A DNA stretch of 64,000 nt, taken from the NCBI GenBank assembly GCA_023440965.1, contig JAEZRC010000007.1:496001-560000 (forward strand). The letters are read 5' to 3'. Of the stretch, positions 26,801 through 35,402 are shown in pieces. Both the position numbers and the translations under genes were made by a program. This DNA is from Bacillota bacterium (lineage in GTDB: Bacteria; Bacillota; Clostridia; Oscillospirales; Ruminococcaceae). Numbering within the stretch: the first letter of the stretch is position 1; each line of letters opens with the position of its first letter. The notes under the pieces are model-generated. The model had not been told where the DNA came from, did not search any database, and saw only the letters and a program-made list of their open reading frames with translations.

Positions 26801-26963
26801 ACAACGATCAACCTTACATAATATGATATAATTATTATATATGTATTTTACTATAAAGTCAATTATTTGATTTTAATATACTAATATCTTACTATAAGTT
26901 ATAATTTTATTGAATATATAAAAAATATAAATAAAAAAATCATTTTTTTATATTAAATATAGA
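26801..26963. other. AT-rich divergent intergenic stretch
   Basis: Extremely AT-rich sequence between the GGDEF gene and the xpt promoter. I see no gene or riboswitch; it may hold the GGDEF gene promoter. Confidence 0.5.
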
Positions 26964-26992
26964 TTGTCAAAAGATAAAAAATAATTTATAAT
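26964..26992 (+). promoter_or_regulatory. Promoter of xpt
   Basis: TTGTCA at 26964-26969 and TATAAT at 26987-26992, spacer 17 bases. The leader is only about 45 bases long, too short for a purine riboswitch. Confidence 0.75.
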
Positions 26993-27043
26993 AATTATAT
27001 GTTTTTTATTTTGTCGAAATCTGTGAACTGAAAGAGTGATATT

Positions 27044-27619
27044 GTGGAGCTTCTTAAACAACGAATATTAAAAGATGGTATCGTCAAGGAAGGAAATGTT
27101 CTTAAGGTTGACAGTTTTCTTAATCATCAAATGGATATTAATCTTTTTGCTGAATTCGGCAAAGAATTTAAAAACAGATTTAAAGATGAGGAAATTAATA
27201 AGATCCTTACAATTGAAGCTTCCGGTATTGGTATAGCATGTATTGTTGCTCAGAGTTTTAATGTTCCGGTCGTTTTTGCAAAAAAGACAAAGACAAAAAA
27301 TATAGCAGGAGAAGTTTATACTACAAAAATTGAGTCTTTTACCCACAATAAAATTTATGATATTATTGTTTCAAAAAAATTCCTAAATAAGAATGACAGG
27401 GTTTTGATAATAGATGATTTTCTTGCTAACGGTTGCGCGCTGTTAGGACTTTCACAGCTTGTCAGTGATTCCGGCGCTACACTTGTCGGTGCAGGAATTG
27501 TTATTGAAAAAGGATTTCAAGATGGTGGCGAGTTAATTAGAAAAAACGGAGTGAGAGTTGAGTCACTTGCTATTATTGATAAAATGGATGAGAAAACAGG
27601 CATAGTATTTAGAAAATAA
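27044..27619 (+). CDS. xpt: Xanthine phosphoribosyltransferase
   Basis: Salvages xanthine to XMP using PRPP. The 191-residue protein has the PRPP-binding segment VLIIDDFLANGCA and the N-terminal family pattern LLKQRILKDGIVKEGNVLKVDSF. GTG start behind GAGTGAT. The nucleoside import genes follow on the same strand, making a purine salvage unit. No purine riboswitch is present, unlike many xpt genes of Firmicutes. Confidence 0.94.
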   Translation: MELLKQRILKDGIVKEGNVLKVDSFLNHQMDINLFAEFGKEFKNRFKDEEINKILTIEASGIGIACIVAQSFNVPVVFAKKTKTKNIAGEVYTTKIESFTHNKIYDIIVSKKFLNKNDRVLIIDDFLANGCALLGLSQLVSDSGATLVGAGIVIEKGFQDGGELIRKNGVRVESLAIIDKMDEKTGIVFRK

Positions 27620-27624
27620 ATGTA

Positions 27625-27666
27625 TTTAAAGGGAAACCTTTAAAATAGACTTTCCCCTACGGAAAG
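27625..27666 (+). other. Two tandem hairpins between xpt and the lipoprotein gene
   Basis: The first hairpin has arms TTTAAAGG and CCTTTAAA with a GAAA tetraloop (27625-27644); the second has arms CTTTCC and GGAAAG (27650-27666). No U run follows, so they look like mRNA processing or stabilising structures rather than a terminator. Confidence 0.6.
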
Positions 27667-27692
27667 AAAAAAATAATAAGGAGTTTAACACT

Positions 27693-28826
27693 ATGAAGAA
27701 AAAGATTTTAGCTCTTGCTCTTGCTTCTTTAATGGTTTTTGCAACTGCATGCGGACCTAATAAAGATGATTCATCAAGCAAGGCAGAAGGCAATAACACT
27801 CAGTCAACACAGCTGAAAGCTATTGCTAAGGAAGACCTTAAGGTTGGTTTTGTTTATATCGGTGACATTAATGACGGTGGTTACACACAGGCTCACAATC
27901 AAGGAAGAATTGAACTTGAAAAGATGGGCATTAAATGTAAGTCATTTGAAAATGTAAAAGAAGACGCTACTGAAGTTACATCAGCAATTGAAAACCTTAT
28001 TGCTGAAGGATGCAACGTAATTTACTCAACAAGCTTCGGTTTTGGTAAGTACACAAAAGAAATGGCTAAAAAATATCCTAAAGTATACTTCGGTCACGCT
28101 ACAGGTGGAGAATACACAAGCAATATGACTACATACATGGGTAAAGTTGAAGAGCCAAGATATCTTGCTGGTATTGTTGCTGGACTTAAGACAAAATCAA
28201 ACAAGATCGGTTATGTTGGCGCATTCCCAATCAGCGAAGTTATCCGTGGTATCAACGCATTTACACTTGGTGTAAGATCCGTTAATCCTAATGCTACTGT
28301 TGAAGTTGCTTGGACAAACACATGGTATGACCCAGCAAAAGAAAAACAGGCTGCACAGAGTCTTTTAAACAAAGGCTGTGACGTAATGGCTCAGCATCAG
28401 GATTCAACAGCTACACAGGTTGCTGCACAGGAAGCTAACGCATTTGCAATCGGATACAATAAATCAACACCTAATGCTGCTCCAAAAGCATATCTTACTG
28501 CCCCTCTCTTCCACTGGGAAAAGTTCTATGTTGCTGATGTACAGTCAATCATTGACGGTAAATGGGTAGCTAAAAATCAGTGGGAAGGTATGACAACAGG
28601 CATGGTTTCATTGGACAAGCTTACATCAAATTGTGCACCTGGAACGCAGGAAAAGGTAGAAGCTGCACAGAAGAAGATTCTTGACGGTTCATTGACAATA
28701 TTCGCAGGTCCTATCAAAGACAATACTGGTGCTGAAAAGGTTAAAGCGGGCGACAAGATGTCTGATGATAAAATCTGGAATATGGATTGGTTTGTTGAAG
28801 GAGTTATCGGTTCCCCAAAGAACTAA
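27693..28826 (+). CDS. BMP-family nucleoside-binding lipoprotein
   Basis: Solute-binding protein of a nucleoside ABC importer (PnrA/BmpA type). A lipoprotein signal with FATAC at residues 16-20 anchors it to the outer face of the membrane. The mature protein shows the family blocks VGFVYIGDINDGGYTQAHN, the YSTSFGFG segment, and DWFVEGVIG at the end. Length 377 is normal. It lies between xpt and the ATPase and permease genes, which supports purine nucleoside uptake. Confidence 0.92.
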   Translation: MKKKILALALASLMVFATACGPNKDDSSSKAEGNNTQSTQLKAIAKEDLKVGFVYIGDINDGGYTQAHNQGRIELEKMGIKCKSFENVKEDATEVTSAIENLIAEGCNVIYSTSFGFGKYTKEMAKKYPKVYFGHATGGEYTSNMTTYMGKVEEPRYLAGIVAGLKTKSNKIGYVGAFPISEVIRGINAFTLGVRSVNPNATVEVAWTNTWYDPAKEKQAAQSLLNKGCDVMAQHQDSTATQVAAQEANAFAIGYNKSTPNAAPKAYLTAPLFHWEKFYVADVQSIIDGKWVAKNQWEGMTTGMVSLDKLTSNCAPGTQEKVEAAQKKILDGSLTIFAGPIKDNTGAEKVKAGDKMSDDKIWNMDWFVEGVIGSPKN

Positions 28827-28852
28827 TGATTCGTTTATATAATAATTATTTG

Positions 28853-28882
28853 CAAGGCTCTGCTTGTTTGTGTAGAGCCTTG
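28853..28882 (+). terminator. Partial terminator after the binding-protein gene
   Basis: Arms CAAGGCTCT and AGAGCCTTG, followed by a weak T-rich stretch. It would let the lipoprotein be made in excess over the downstream transporter parts. Confidence 0.7.
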
Positions 28883-28980
28883 TAATTAGTTTAATAATTG
28901 TGAAAAGTGAAAAGTTTTACATATTTTTTATCATACATATGATTTTTCAGTTTTCATAACTAATTTAAGGAGTGTTATTT

Positions 28981-30516
28981 ATGTCTGAGTCTGCTTATAT
29001 CAAACTCAAAAATATATCAAAAGCATTCGGCGTTGTTCAGGCCAATAAGAATGTTTCTCTTGACGTGAGAAAAGGCGAAGTTCTTGCTCTTTTGGGTGAA
29101 AATGGTTCAGGGAAAAGTACACTTGTTAATATGCTTTCGGGAATTTATTCTCCTGATAGTGGTGAAATATTTATTGATGACAAGAGTGTTTCATTTTCTT
29201 CACCAAAAAATGCTATTAAAGCAAAAATAGGAATGGTTCACCAGCATTTTAAGCTTGTTGATGTATTAACAGCAAAGGAAAATATTATTCTTGGTCAAAA
29301 AAGCGGTTTTTTTACTAATAATGAGAACGCGTCAAATAAAATTACTAAAATCTGTGATAAGTATGGACTTAATGTTTCTCTTGATAAGAAAATATATGAT
29401 ATGTCCGTCGGCGAAAAGCAGACTGTTGAAATCGTAAAAATTCTTTATCGTGGTGCTGAAATTTTGATTCTCGATGAGCCAACAGCTGTTCTTACCCCTC
29501 AGGAAACTAAAAGTCTTTTCGATATTCTTAGAAAAATGAAATCTCAGGGTGCTTCAATTATTATAATTACACATAAGCTTAATGAAGTAATGGAGATAAG
29601 CGATAGAGTTACAGTACTGAGAAATGGTGAAAGTATCGGTACTGTCAACACAAGCGAAACTACTCCAAGACAGCTTACAGAAATGATGGTTGGAGAAGAT
29701 GTTATCCTTGAAATAAAACGTGATGAACCTAAATTATCAGAAAATCCTCTTCTTAAAATTGAGGGCTTGTCTGCTAAAGATAATGATGGTATTTATAGAC
29801 TTAACAACGTTAGCTTTAATTTATACGGTGGTGAAATTCTCGGTGTTGCTGGTATTGCCGGCAGCGGTCAGAAAGAACTATGTGAAATAATTGCTGGACT
29901 TGATAAGGCTGAAAGCGGTAAAGTTGATTTTCTTGGTGAAAGTATTCTTGGTCTTTCACCTCGAAGCATTATTAAAAAAGGAATTAGTATGAGCTTTGTT
30001 CCTGAGGACCGTCTTGGGATGGGACTTGTTGCTGGTATGGATATTATCGATAATGTTCTCCTAAAATCATATGCAAAAAACAATGGACCTTTTGTTGATA
30101 AAAAAGCTGGAAAAAAACTTGCTGAAGAAATTGTTGAAAAGTTCAACGTTTCTACCCCTTCAGTCAATCATGTTGTAAAGAAATTATCCGGCGGTAATAT
30201 TCAGAAGGTACTTCTTGGTCGTGAAATTGACCTTAACCCTCACCTTCTTATAACTGCTTATCCTGTAAGAGGTCTGGATATCGGTGCTTCCTACAATATA
30301 TATGATGTTCTTAATGAACAGAAGGCAAAAGGCGTTGGAATTTTGTTCATTGGTGAAGACCTTGATGTTCTCCGTGAATTATGCGACAGAATTATGGTTA
30401 TACATGATGGTCAAATAATGGATATAATAGATCCTAAAACAACAACAAAAGATGATATCGGTCTTTTGATGCTCGGTCATAAAACAAGTGGAGAGGAGAA
30501 TTCTATTAATGATTAA
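28981..30516 (+). CDS. Nucleoside ABC importer, double ATPase subunit
   Basis: A 511-residue tandem ATPase of the BMP/ribose-importer class. The first half has Walker A LLGENGSGKST, signature MSVGEKQTVEI and Walker B ILILDEPTAVL. The second half has a degenerate Walker A (GVAGIAGSGQKE), signature LSGGNIQKV, and a Walker B region TAYPVRGLDIG where family members usually have QPTRGLDVG. Start taken at ATG 28981 with AAGGAG at 28967-28972; a GTG nine bases upstream overlaps that site. It overlaps the permease start by eight bases. Confidence 0.92.
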   Translation: MSESAYIKLKNISKAFGVVQANKNVSLDVRKGEVLALLGENGSGKSTLVNMLSGIYSPDSGEIFIDDKSVSFSSPKNAIKAKIGMVHQHFKLVDVLTAKENIILGQKSGFFTNNENASNKITKICDKYGLNVSLDKKIYDMSVGEKQTVEIVKILYRGAEILILDEPTAVLTPQETKSLFDILRKMKSQGASIIIITHKLNEVMEISDRVTVLRNGESIGTVNTSETTPRQLTEMMVGEDVILEIKRDEPKLSENPLLKIEGLSAKDNDGIYRLNNVSFNLYGGEILGVAGIAGSGQKELCEIIAGLDKAESGKVDFLGESILGLSPRSIIKKGISMSFVPEDRLGMGLVAGMDIIDNVLLKSYAKNNGPFVDKKAGKKLAEEIVEKFNVSTPSVNHVVKKLSGGNIQKVLLGREIDLNPHLLITAYPVRGLDIGASYNIYDVLNEQKAKGVGILFIGEDLDVLRELCDRIMVIHDGQIMDIIDPKTTTKDDIGLLMLGHKTSGEENSIND

Positions 30517-31639
30517 AATTGTTTCAAAACCTGAGCTTTCTTCTCTTAAGCAAAATGTCCTAAGAATACTTGCTGTTGTTGTTGCTTTGATTGCAGCAGG
30601 ACTTATAATGCTTTGCATGAAGCTTAATCCTCTTGATATTTACAAACAGATTATTAAAGGCTCTTTAAATCCAGGATTTAAAAGCCCTGATGTAAATACA
30701 GGAAACGGTTTTTTTGATAGCATATTATCACTTAAAGATAATTTTTTCTTCACTAATACTATTGCAAAAACAATACCATTGCTTGTTCTTTCCCTTGGTG
30801 TTGCTGTTGCATTCAAAATGAAGTTCTGGAATATTGGTGCCGAAGGACAGTTCTATATGGGTGCATTCGGTGCAAGTATGGTTGCATTCAATATGTCTTC
30901 ACTTCCAGCATATATACTAATTCCTTTCATGTTCGCGGGTGGTTTTATTTTCGGTGGATTATGGGCAATGATTGCTGCCGTTTTGAAATCAAAATTCAAT
31001 ACGAGCGAAACTCTTGTTACTCTTATGCTGAACTATATTGCAATTGCGTGGATTGAATATCTTCAGTATTCAGCCTGGGGTGACAGTATGGGACAAATCC
31101 CAAGTTTCTCATCAAATGCAATTCTTCCGAGTGTATTCAACATAAACATAGGTTGGATAATTGCACTTATTCTTGTTGTTTTAGTTTATATTCTTTTAAA
31201 GCACACAAAACTCGGATATGAAATTGGCGTTCTTGGTGAAAGTCATGCTACTGCAAAATATGCTGGAATGAATGTTACAAAGATTACTATTATTGCTATT
31301 GCAATAAGCGGTGGACTTTGCGGACTTGCCGGCGTTATTCAAAGTGCTGCAACGCCAACAAGTTCACTTTCAAGCACATTATCGACCGGACTTGGCTTCA
31401 CAGCTGTTATTACTACCTGGCTTGCTCAACTTAGTGCCCCTTTAATTATTGTTACTTCATTCCTTTTTGCTATGCTTATTCAGGGTAGTAAAACACTTCA
31501 GATTACTCTTGACATTTCTTCATATACTGCCGATATTATTCAGGGAATTATTATTTTCTTTGTTCTTGGCAGCGAATTCTTCTTAAAATATAAAGTCGTT
31601 TTCCAAAGGAAATCAAAAGCTGTAAAGGAGGAAAAATAA
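30509..31639 (+). CDS. Nucleoside ABC importer permease 1
   Basis: A 376-residue membrane subunit of the BPD_transp_2 family. The family block FWNIGAEGQFYMGAFGAS is present, followed by many hydrophobic segments and GLCGLAGVIQ. Start ATG 30509 is preceded by GAGAGGAG and lies inside the end of the ATPase gene. Its stop overlaps the next permease start by one base. Confidence 0.9.
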   Translation: MIKIVSKPELSSLKQNVLRILAVVVALIAAGLIMLCMKLNPLDIYKQIIKGSLNPGFKSPDVNTGNGFFDSILSLKDNFFFTNTIAKTIPLLVLSLGVAVAFKMKFWNIGAEGQFYMGAFGASMVAFNMSSLPAYILIPFMFAGGFIFGGLWAMIAAVLKSKFNTSETLVTLMLNYIAIAWIEYLQYSAWGDSMGQIPSFSSNAILPSVFNINIGWIIALILVVLVYILLKHTKLGYEIGVLGESHATAKYAGMNVTKITIIAIAISGGLCGLAGVIQSAATPTSSLSSTLSTGLGFTAVITTWLAQLSAPLIIVTSFLFAMLIQGSKTLQITLDISSYTADIIQGIIIFFVLGSEFFLKYKVVFQRKSKAVKEEK

Positions 31640-32586
31640 TGTCTGATTTTTTAAATTCTCTTGAGCTGTTTCTCCACGCAGCTATTCAGTATGGTACTCC
31701 TATACTATTAGCTATTTTAGGCGGAATTCTTTGCGAAAAAGTTGGTAATCTCAACCTTGGTATTGAGGGAATGATGCTACTTGGTGCTTCCATCGGATTC
31801 CTAACAGGTGCAAAGACAGGTAATCCGCTTTTTGCTGTGTGTATGGCAGCGATTGCTGGTGCTTTCGGTGCTTTAATTTACGCTTTTCTCACTGTTACAC
31901 TCAGGTCAAATCAGGTTGTAACTGGACTTGTACTCACTATTTTTGGTACTGGTGTTGCTGGATTCCTTGGAAAAGACCTTTCAAGTATGACCTTAACAAA
32001 TAAATTCAAAGATGTATTTAAACCTTTGGACATTCCGTTGTTGTCAGATATTCCTATAATCGGAAAGGCAGTATTCTCACAAAGCATATATGTAATCATT
32101 CCGATTATAATTGCTATTATTCTTTATATTTATTTAAAGAAAACAAAAACAGGTCTTAACACACGCGCTGTTGGTGAAAATCCAGCTGCTGCTGATGCAT
32201 CAGGTATAAAAGTAACTCTATATAAATATATTAATATTTGTATTGGTGGCGCACTTTGTGGACTTGGAGGAGCTTATTTCTCACTTGTATTTATCGGTGG
32301 ATGGCAAAAGGATATTACTGCTGGTACTGGCTGGATTGCTGTTGCTCTTATTATATTCAGTACCTGGAATCCACTAAAAGCAATTCTTGCAGCATACGCA
32401 TTCGGAGCTCTCAGCGGGCTCGACTTTGTCCTTCAGAATGGAAAAGTATCTGTTCCATCATCATTCCTCAAAATGATACCATACATTGCAACTATAATTG
32501 TATTAATTGTTATGTCAATTAAAAAGAAAAAAGAAAATCAACCACCAATGGCTCTTGGAAATTCATACTTCCGAGAAGAAAGATAA
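31639..32586 (+). CDS. Nucleoside ABC importer permease 2
   Basis: A 315-residue second permease, pairing with the previous one. It shows the family pattern NLNLGIEGMMLLGA near residue 36, FTVT-like membrane helices, RAVGENPAAADASGI in the cytoplasmic loop and a Lys-rich C-terminal tail. Overlaps permease 1 by one base, so the transporter genes are translated as a unit. Confidence 0.92.
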   Translation: MSDFLNSLELFLHAAIQYGTPILLAILGGILCEKVGNLNLGIEGMMLLGASIGFLTGAKTGNPLFAVCMAAIAGAFGALIYAFLTVTLRSNQVVTGLVLTIFGTGVAGFLGKDLSSMTLTNKFKDVFKPLDIPLLSDIPIIGKAVFSQSIYVIIPIIIAIILYIYLKKTKTGLNTRAVGENPAAADASGIKVTLYKYINICIGGALCGLGGAYFSLVFIGGWQKDITAGTGWIAVALIIFSTWNPLKAILAAYAFGALSGLDFVLQNGKVSVPSSFLKMIPYIATIIVLIVMSIKKKKENQPPMALGNSYFREER

Positions 32587-32599
32587 TTTCGAGGTATAA

Positions 32600-33358
32600 A
32601 TGAAAGCACTTATTACTGGAGCAAGTTCAGGTATTGGCTATGAAATTGCTAAAATACTCAGCAACATGGGATATGATATTTTTGCTGTTGCAAGAAGAGA
32701 AGATAAACTTGATAAATTGAAAACTACTTTAAAAACCAATGTTGCACCAATTGTACTTGACCTTTCAAAACAAGATAACTGCTTTTTATTATACGACCAA
32801 CTTAAAGATGAAAACATAGATATTCTTATCAACAATGCTGGTTTTGGTGTTTTCGGAGATTTTGCTTCTTCCGACATTGACCGTGAACTTGAAATGATTG
32901 ATATTAATGTAAAGGCTGTTCATATTATTACTAAGCTCTTTTTGAAAGATTTCATCAAAAGAGATTCCGGATATATCATGAATGTCGCTTCATCAGCTGG
33001 TTTTATCCCTGGTGGGCCACTTTTAGCAGGTTATTACTCCTCAAAAGCGTATGTTCTGAATTTAACTAATGCGATTTATGAAGAATTGAGACACATTAAA
33101 AGCAATGTACATGTATGCTCCTTATGCCCAGGCCCTGTTAATACTGAATTTAATAAGGTTGCTGGTATTAAGACATTTGGTGTAAAAAGTCTGAGTTCTA
33201 AAGTAGTTGCTCAATATGCAATAAAAAAGATGTTTAAAAATAAACTTATTATTATTCCAGGTGCTGATATCAAGCTCTTAAAATTCGGTGTAAGATTTGC
33301 TTCAACAAAACTAATTATTAAGAATTCATATAATGTTCAGAAGAATAAGAACAATTAA
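32600..33358 (+). CDS. Short-chain dehydrogenase/reductase
   Basis: A 252-residue Rossmann enzyme: the cofactor motif TGASSGIG (residues 6-13), NNAGFG, and the catalytic Ser plus YYSSKAY giving the Tyr-x3-Lys pair. The C-terminal region is longer than core SDRs and basic, as in the DltE/YqjQ group. Substrate unknown. It follows permease 2 by 13 bases with GAGGT, and may simply be cotranscribed with the nucleoside importer. Confidence 0.88.
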   Translation: MKALITGASSGIGYEIAKILSNMGYDIFAVARREDKLDKLKTTLKTNVAPIVLDLSKQDNCFLLYDQLKDENIDILINNAGFGVFGDFASSDIDRELEMIDINVKAVHIITKLFLKDFIKRDSGYIMNVASSAGFIPGGPLLAGYYSSKAYVLNLTNAIYEELRHIKSNVHVCSLCPGPVNTEFNKVAGIKTFGVKSLSSKVVAQYAIKKMFKNKLIIIPGADIKLLKFGVRFASTKLIIKNSYNVQKNKNN

Positions 33359-33390
33359 AAAGTGCCAGCTTTAATGAGCTGGCACTTTTT
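33357..33390. terminator. Strong bidirectional terminator
   Basis: Fourteen-base arms (33357-33370 and 33377-33390, AAAAGTGCCAGCT type) with A and T runs, between the convergent SDR and desulfoferrodoxin genes. Confidence 0.93.
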
Positions 33391-33401
33391 TATTACATAT
33401 C

Positions 33402-33782
33402 TTAAACCTTAGCACTCCACAATCCGTGGATGTTACAATATGCGAAAACTTCAATTGGCTTATCATCAATGAATAGAAATTCAGCAACAGGAGCATCACC
33501 AGGTTTTATGCTCTTTCTCTGACCACCATGTTCTGTCTGAACATAAATGAAATCAATATAATGTTCTTCTGTTGATGGATGTAAAACAGAACCAATTTGA
33601 ACATTCATTATACTTCCGTCAAATGTAATGAAAGGAATATGCTTTTCCTGACTTGCTTCAACAGTGTTAGGGACAACTTCTTCCATTTCTTCTCCACAAC
33701 AGATCATTGGAACGCCAGCGTTATTGATAAGCCCGATAAAGTTACCACAATGCTTACATCTAAAAAACTTCTGATTTTTCAT
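33402..33782 (-). CDS. dfx: Desulfoferrodoxin (superoxide reductase)
   Basis: Reduces superoxide to peroxide in anaerobes without making oxygen. The 126-residue two-domain form is complete. The N-terminal desulforedoxin centre is CKHC (residues 9-12) plus CC (28-29). The catalytic iron ligands are H in EKHIPF, two His in LHPSTEEHY, and the C-terminal CNIHGLW Cys/His. The conserved Glu and Lys of EKH are present. Own promoter; reverse rubrerythrin lies 1 kb away and likely removes the peroxide formed. Confidence 0.96.
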   Translation of the reverse strand: MKNQKFFRCKHCGNFIGLINNAGVPMICCGEEMEEVVPNTVEASQEKHIPFITFDGSIMNVQIGSVLHPSTEEHYIDFIYVQTEHGGQRKSIKPGDAPVAEFLFIDDKPIEVFAYCNIHGLWSAKV

Positions 33783-33812
33783 AATATTCCTCCTCTTGTT
33801 TATATTATTGTC

Positions 33813-33841
33813 ATTATAACATACATATATTTTTATGTAAA
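33813..33841 (-). promoter_or_regulatory. Promoter of dfx
   Basis: TTTACA at 33841-33836 and TATAAT at 33818-33813, spacer 17 bases. Confidence 0.75.
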
Positions 33842-33957
33842 TATCAAAGTTGTTATTTCTTTATATATTACTATTAATTACCACGGATATTTTATATACT
33901 ATATGCTTTCGTGTATGTTATAATAAACATATATGTTTTTATAAAGGAGTTTTATCT

Positions 33958-34416
33958 TTGGAACACGTTGATGCTGGTATTTTATCACTTATCCCCCCAT
34001 TGATTGCAATAGGACTTGTTGCAGGATTCCTATCATTTAGTATGGGAACCTCGTGGGGAACTTTTGGAATACTTATTCCCATTGTAGCTACATTATGCCA
34101 GAGTGTTGCACCTGACCTGACAATTATCGCAATAGCGGCAACATTATCAGGTTCAGAAATAGGCGACCACTGCTCACCTATTTCTGACACTACAATTCTT
34201 TCATCAACGGGTGCATCCTGTAACCATATTGACCACGTATCAAGCCAGATGATATATGCACTTGTTGTAGCTGGGTGCTCTGCTATCGGTTATATTGTCG
34301 CTGGATTTACTGCAAGCACTATTGTTACTGTCACAGTATCAATTATTTTGCTTTCTGTGACATTACTTCTCTTTAAATTCATAGAAAATAGAAAAGATAG
34401 AATAGAAAAAAGCTGA
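33958..34416 (+). pseudogene. Internally deleted NhaC-type Na+/H+ antiporter
   Basis: A 152-residue open frame starting at TTG 33958 with AAGGAG eight bases before. It opens like a full NhaC-family antiporter (HVDAGILSLIPPLIAIGL), then joins directly to the C-terminal part AGFLSFSMGTSWGTFGILIP...GDHCSPISDTTILSSTGA...NHIDHV. Family members are about 450-520 residues, so roughly 300 residues of the middle are missing without any frame break. Only about four membrane helices remain. I infer a deletion remnant, though a functional miniature form or an assembly error cannot be excluded. Confidence 0.75.
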
Positions 34417-34434
34417 CTTATATAGTCAGCTTTT
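34408..34434. terminator. Bidirectional terminator
   Basis: Eleven-base arms AAAAGCTGACT and AGTCAGCTTTT with a five-base loop, between the antiporter remnant and the DUF1540 gene. Confidence 0.88.
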
Positions 34435-34435
34435 A

Positions 34436-34753
34436 TCATTGCTCAAAACTCATGCATTCGGTTTCTGTATAATATTTTGTATTTGTTGCTGATCCAACTT
34501 CAATACTATTTAGACTGCATGCTCCACCTGAATTATGCTTGCAGGTATTTGCTGAGCAGAGAATATAATTTGCTTCACCTCTCATAGAAGTAAAATTAGC
34601 AAGATTACTATAAACAGCACTGTTTAGATAACTTCCACAGCAGGTTTCACATTCTGATGTTGCACCTTTTCCGCCTATATTGAGTCCCGCTGCATAACAG
34701 GTTCCGCTTTTATTGTTTGCACATGATGATACACTACAACTTATATATGACAT
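34436..34753 (-). CDS. Double DUF1540 cysteine-rich protein
   Basis: A 105-residue protein made of two copies of the DUF1540 motif. Each copy has a CxxxxC pair, an N/H-x-G-x-C turn and a C-terminal ET-x-C segment (SCSVSSC...GTCYA...CETCC; LCSANTC...GACSL...TETEC). The spacing suggests metal binding. Start ATG 34753 (MSYISC) follows GGAGGGG; the frame is open farther upstream into the rubrerythrin gene but without a ribosome site. It sits 16 bases after reverse rubrerythrin, so an oxygen-stress or metal role is plausible; function is not known. Confidence 0.85.
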   Translation of the reverse strand: MSYISCSVSSCANNKSGTCYAAGLNIGGKGATSECETCCGSYLNSAVYSNLANFTSMRGEANYILCSANTCKHNSGGACSLNSIEVGSATNTKYYTETECMSFEQ

Positions 34754-34769
34754 TATTACCCCTCCTGTT

Positions 34770-35306
34770 TTAAAAATATCGATCGAGAAGTCCTTTGAAT
34801 GCGCACCCGTGTCGGGCTTCATCCTTTGCCATCTCGTGAACCGTATCATGTATTGCATCAAGATTTTGCTGTTTTGCAATAGTTGCAAGCTTCTTCTTGC
34901 CCTCACATGCACCATATTCCGCATCTACTCTTGCCTTAAGGTTTTCTTTTGTTGATGATTTTACAACTTCTCCAAGTAATTCAGCAAACTTTGAAGCGTG
35001 TTCAGCCTCTTCATAAGCTATACGTTTATAAGCTTCTGCAACTTCTGGATAGCCCTCTCTATCAGCTTGTCTGCTCATTGCAAGATACATTCCGACCTCT
35101 GTGCATTCGCCAACAAAGTTAGCTCTTAAATCTTCTATTATATCCTTGCCAACATCTGTTGCTACACCAATAAAATGCTCATCTGCCCATTGCATTACAT
35201 CGTCTGAAGATTTAAATTTATTAGATGGTGCACTACATATTGGACATTTTTCTGGTGGTGTGTCACCTTCGTGAACATAACCACATACAGAACAAATCCA
35301 CTTCAT
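34770..35306 (-). CDS. Reverse rubrerythrin (rubredoxin domain first)
   Basis: Peroxide-reducing diiron protein. The 178-residue chain begins with a rubredoxin-type site (CSVCGY...CPICSAP, residues 5-25), followed by the four-helix ferritin-like domain. The diiron ligands are in GECTEVGMYLAM, YEEAEHASKFAELL, AEYGACEG and KDEARHG. Classical rubrerythrin has the rubredoxin domain last, so this is the reversed form described in clostridia, where it is strongly induced by oxygen. Cotranscribed with the DUF1540 gene. Confidence 0.94.
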   Translation of the reverse strand: MKWICSVCGYVHEGDTPPEKCPICSAPSNKFKSSDDVMQWADEHFIGVATDVGKDIIEDLRANFVGECTEVGMYLAMSRQADREGYPEVAEAYKRIAYEEAEHASKFAELLGEVVKSSTKENLKARVDAEYGACEGKKKLATIAKQQNLDAIHDTVHEMAKDEARHGCAFKGLLDRYF

Positions 35307-35375
35307 AAGATCTCCCCTTTCTGATTAATAATAATAATATTATCCATTAATGGTATAATTATTCTTAAAAAGCAA

Positions 35376-35400
35376 AAGAGGAAGGTTTAACCTTCCTCTT
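35376..35400 (-). terminator. Terminator of the envelope operon
   Basis: Ten-base arms AAGAGGAAGG and CCTTCCTCTT, followed on the minus strand by TTTTGCTTTTT, just after the last gene. Confidence 0.85.
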
Positions 35401-35402
35401 AT

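Noticed and set aside
26801..27043. Possible purine riboswitch upstream of xpt
   Set aside because: No conserved purine aptamer core is visible and the promoter leaves only about 45 bases of leader.
33850..33957. N-terminal extension of the NhaC-like frame
   Set aside because: It includes the likely promoter -10 region (TATAAT at 33919-33924) and lacks a ribosome site; the TTG at 33958 has AAGGAG and matches the family start.
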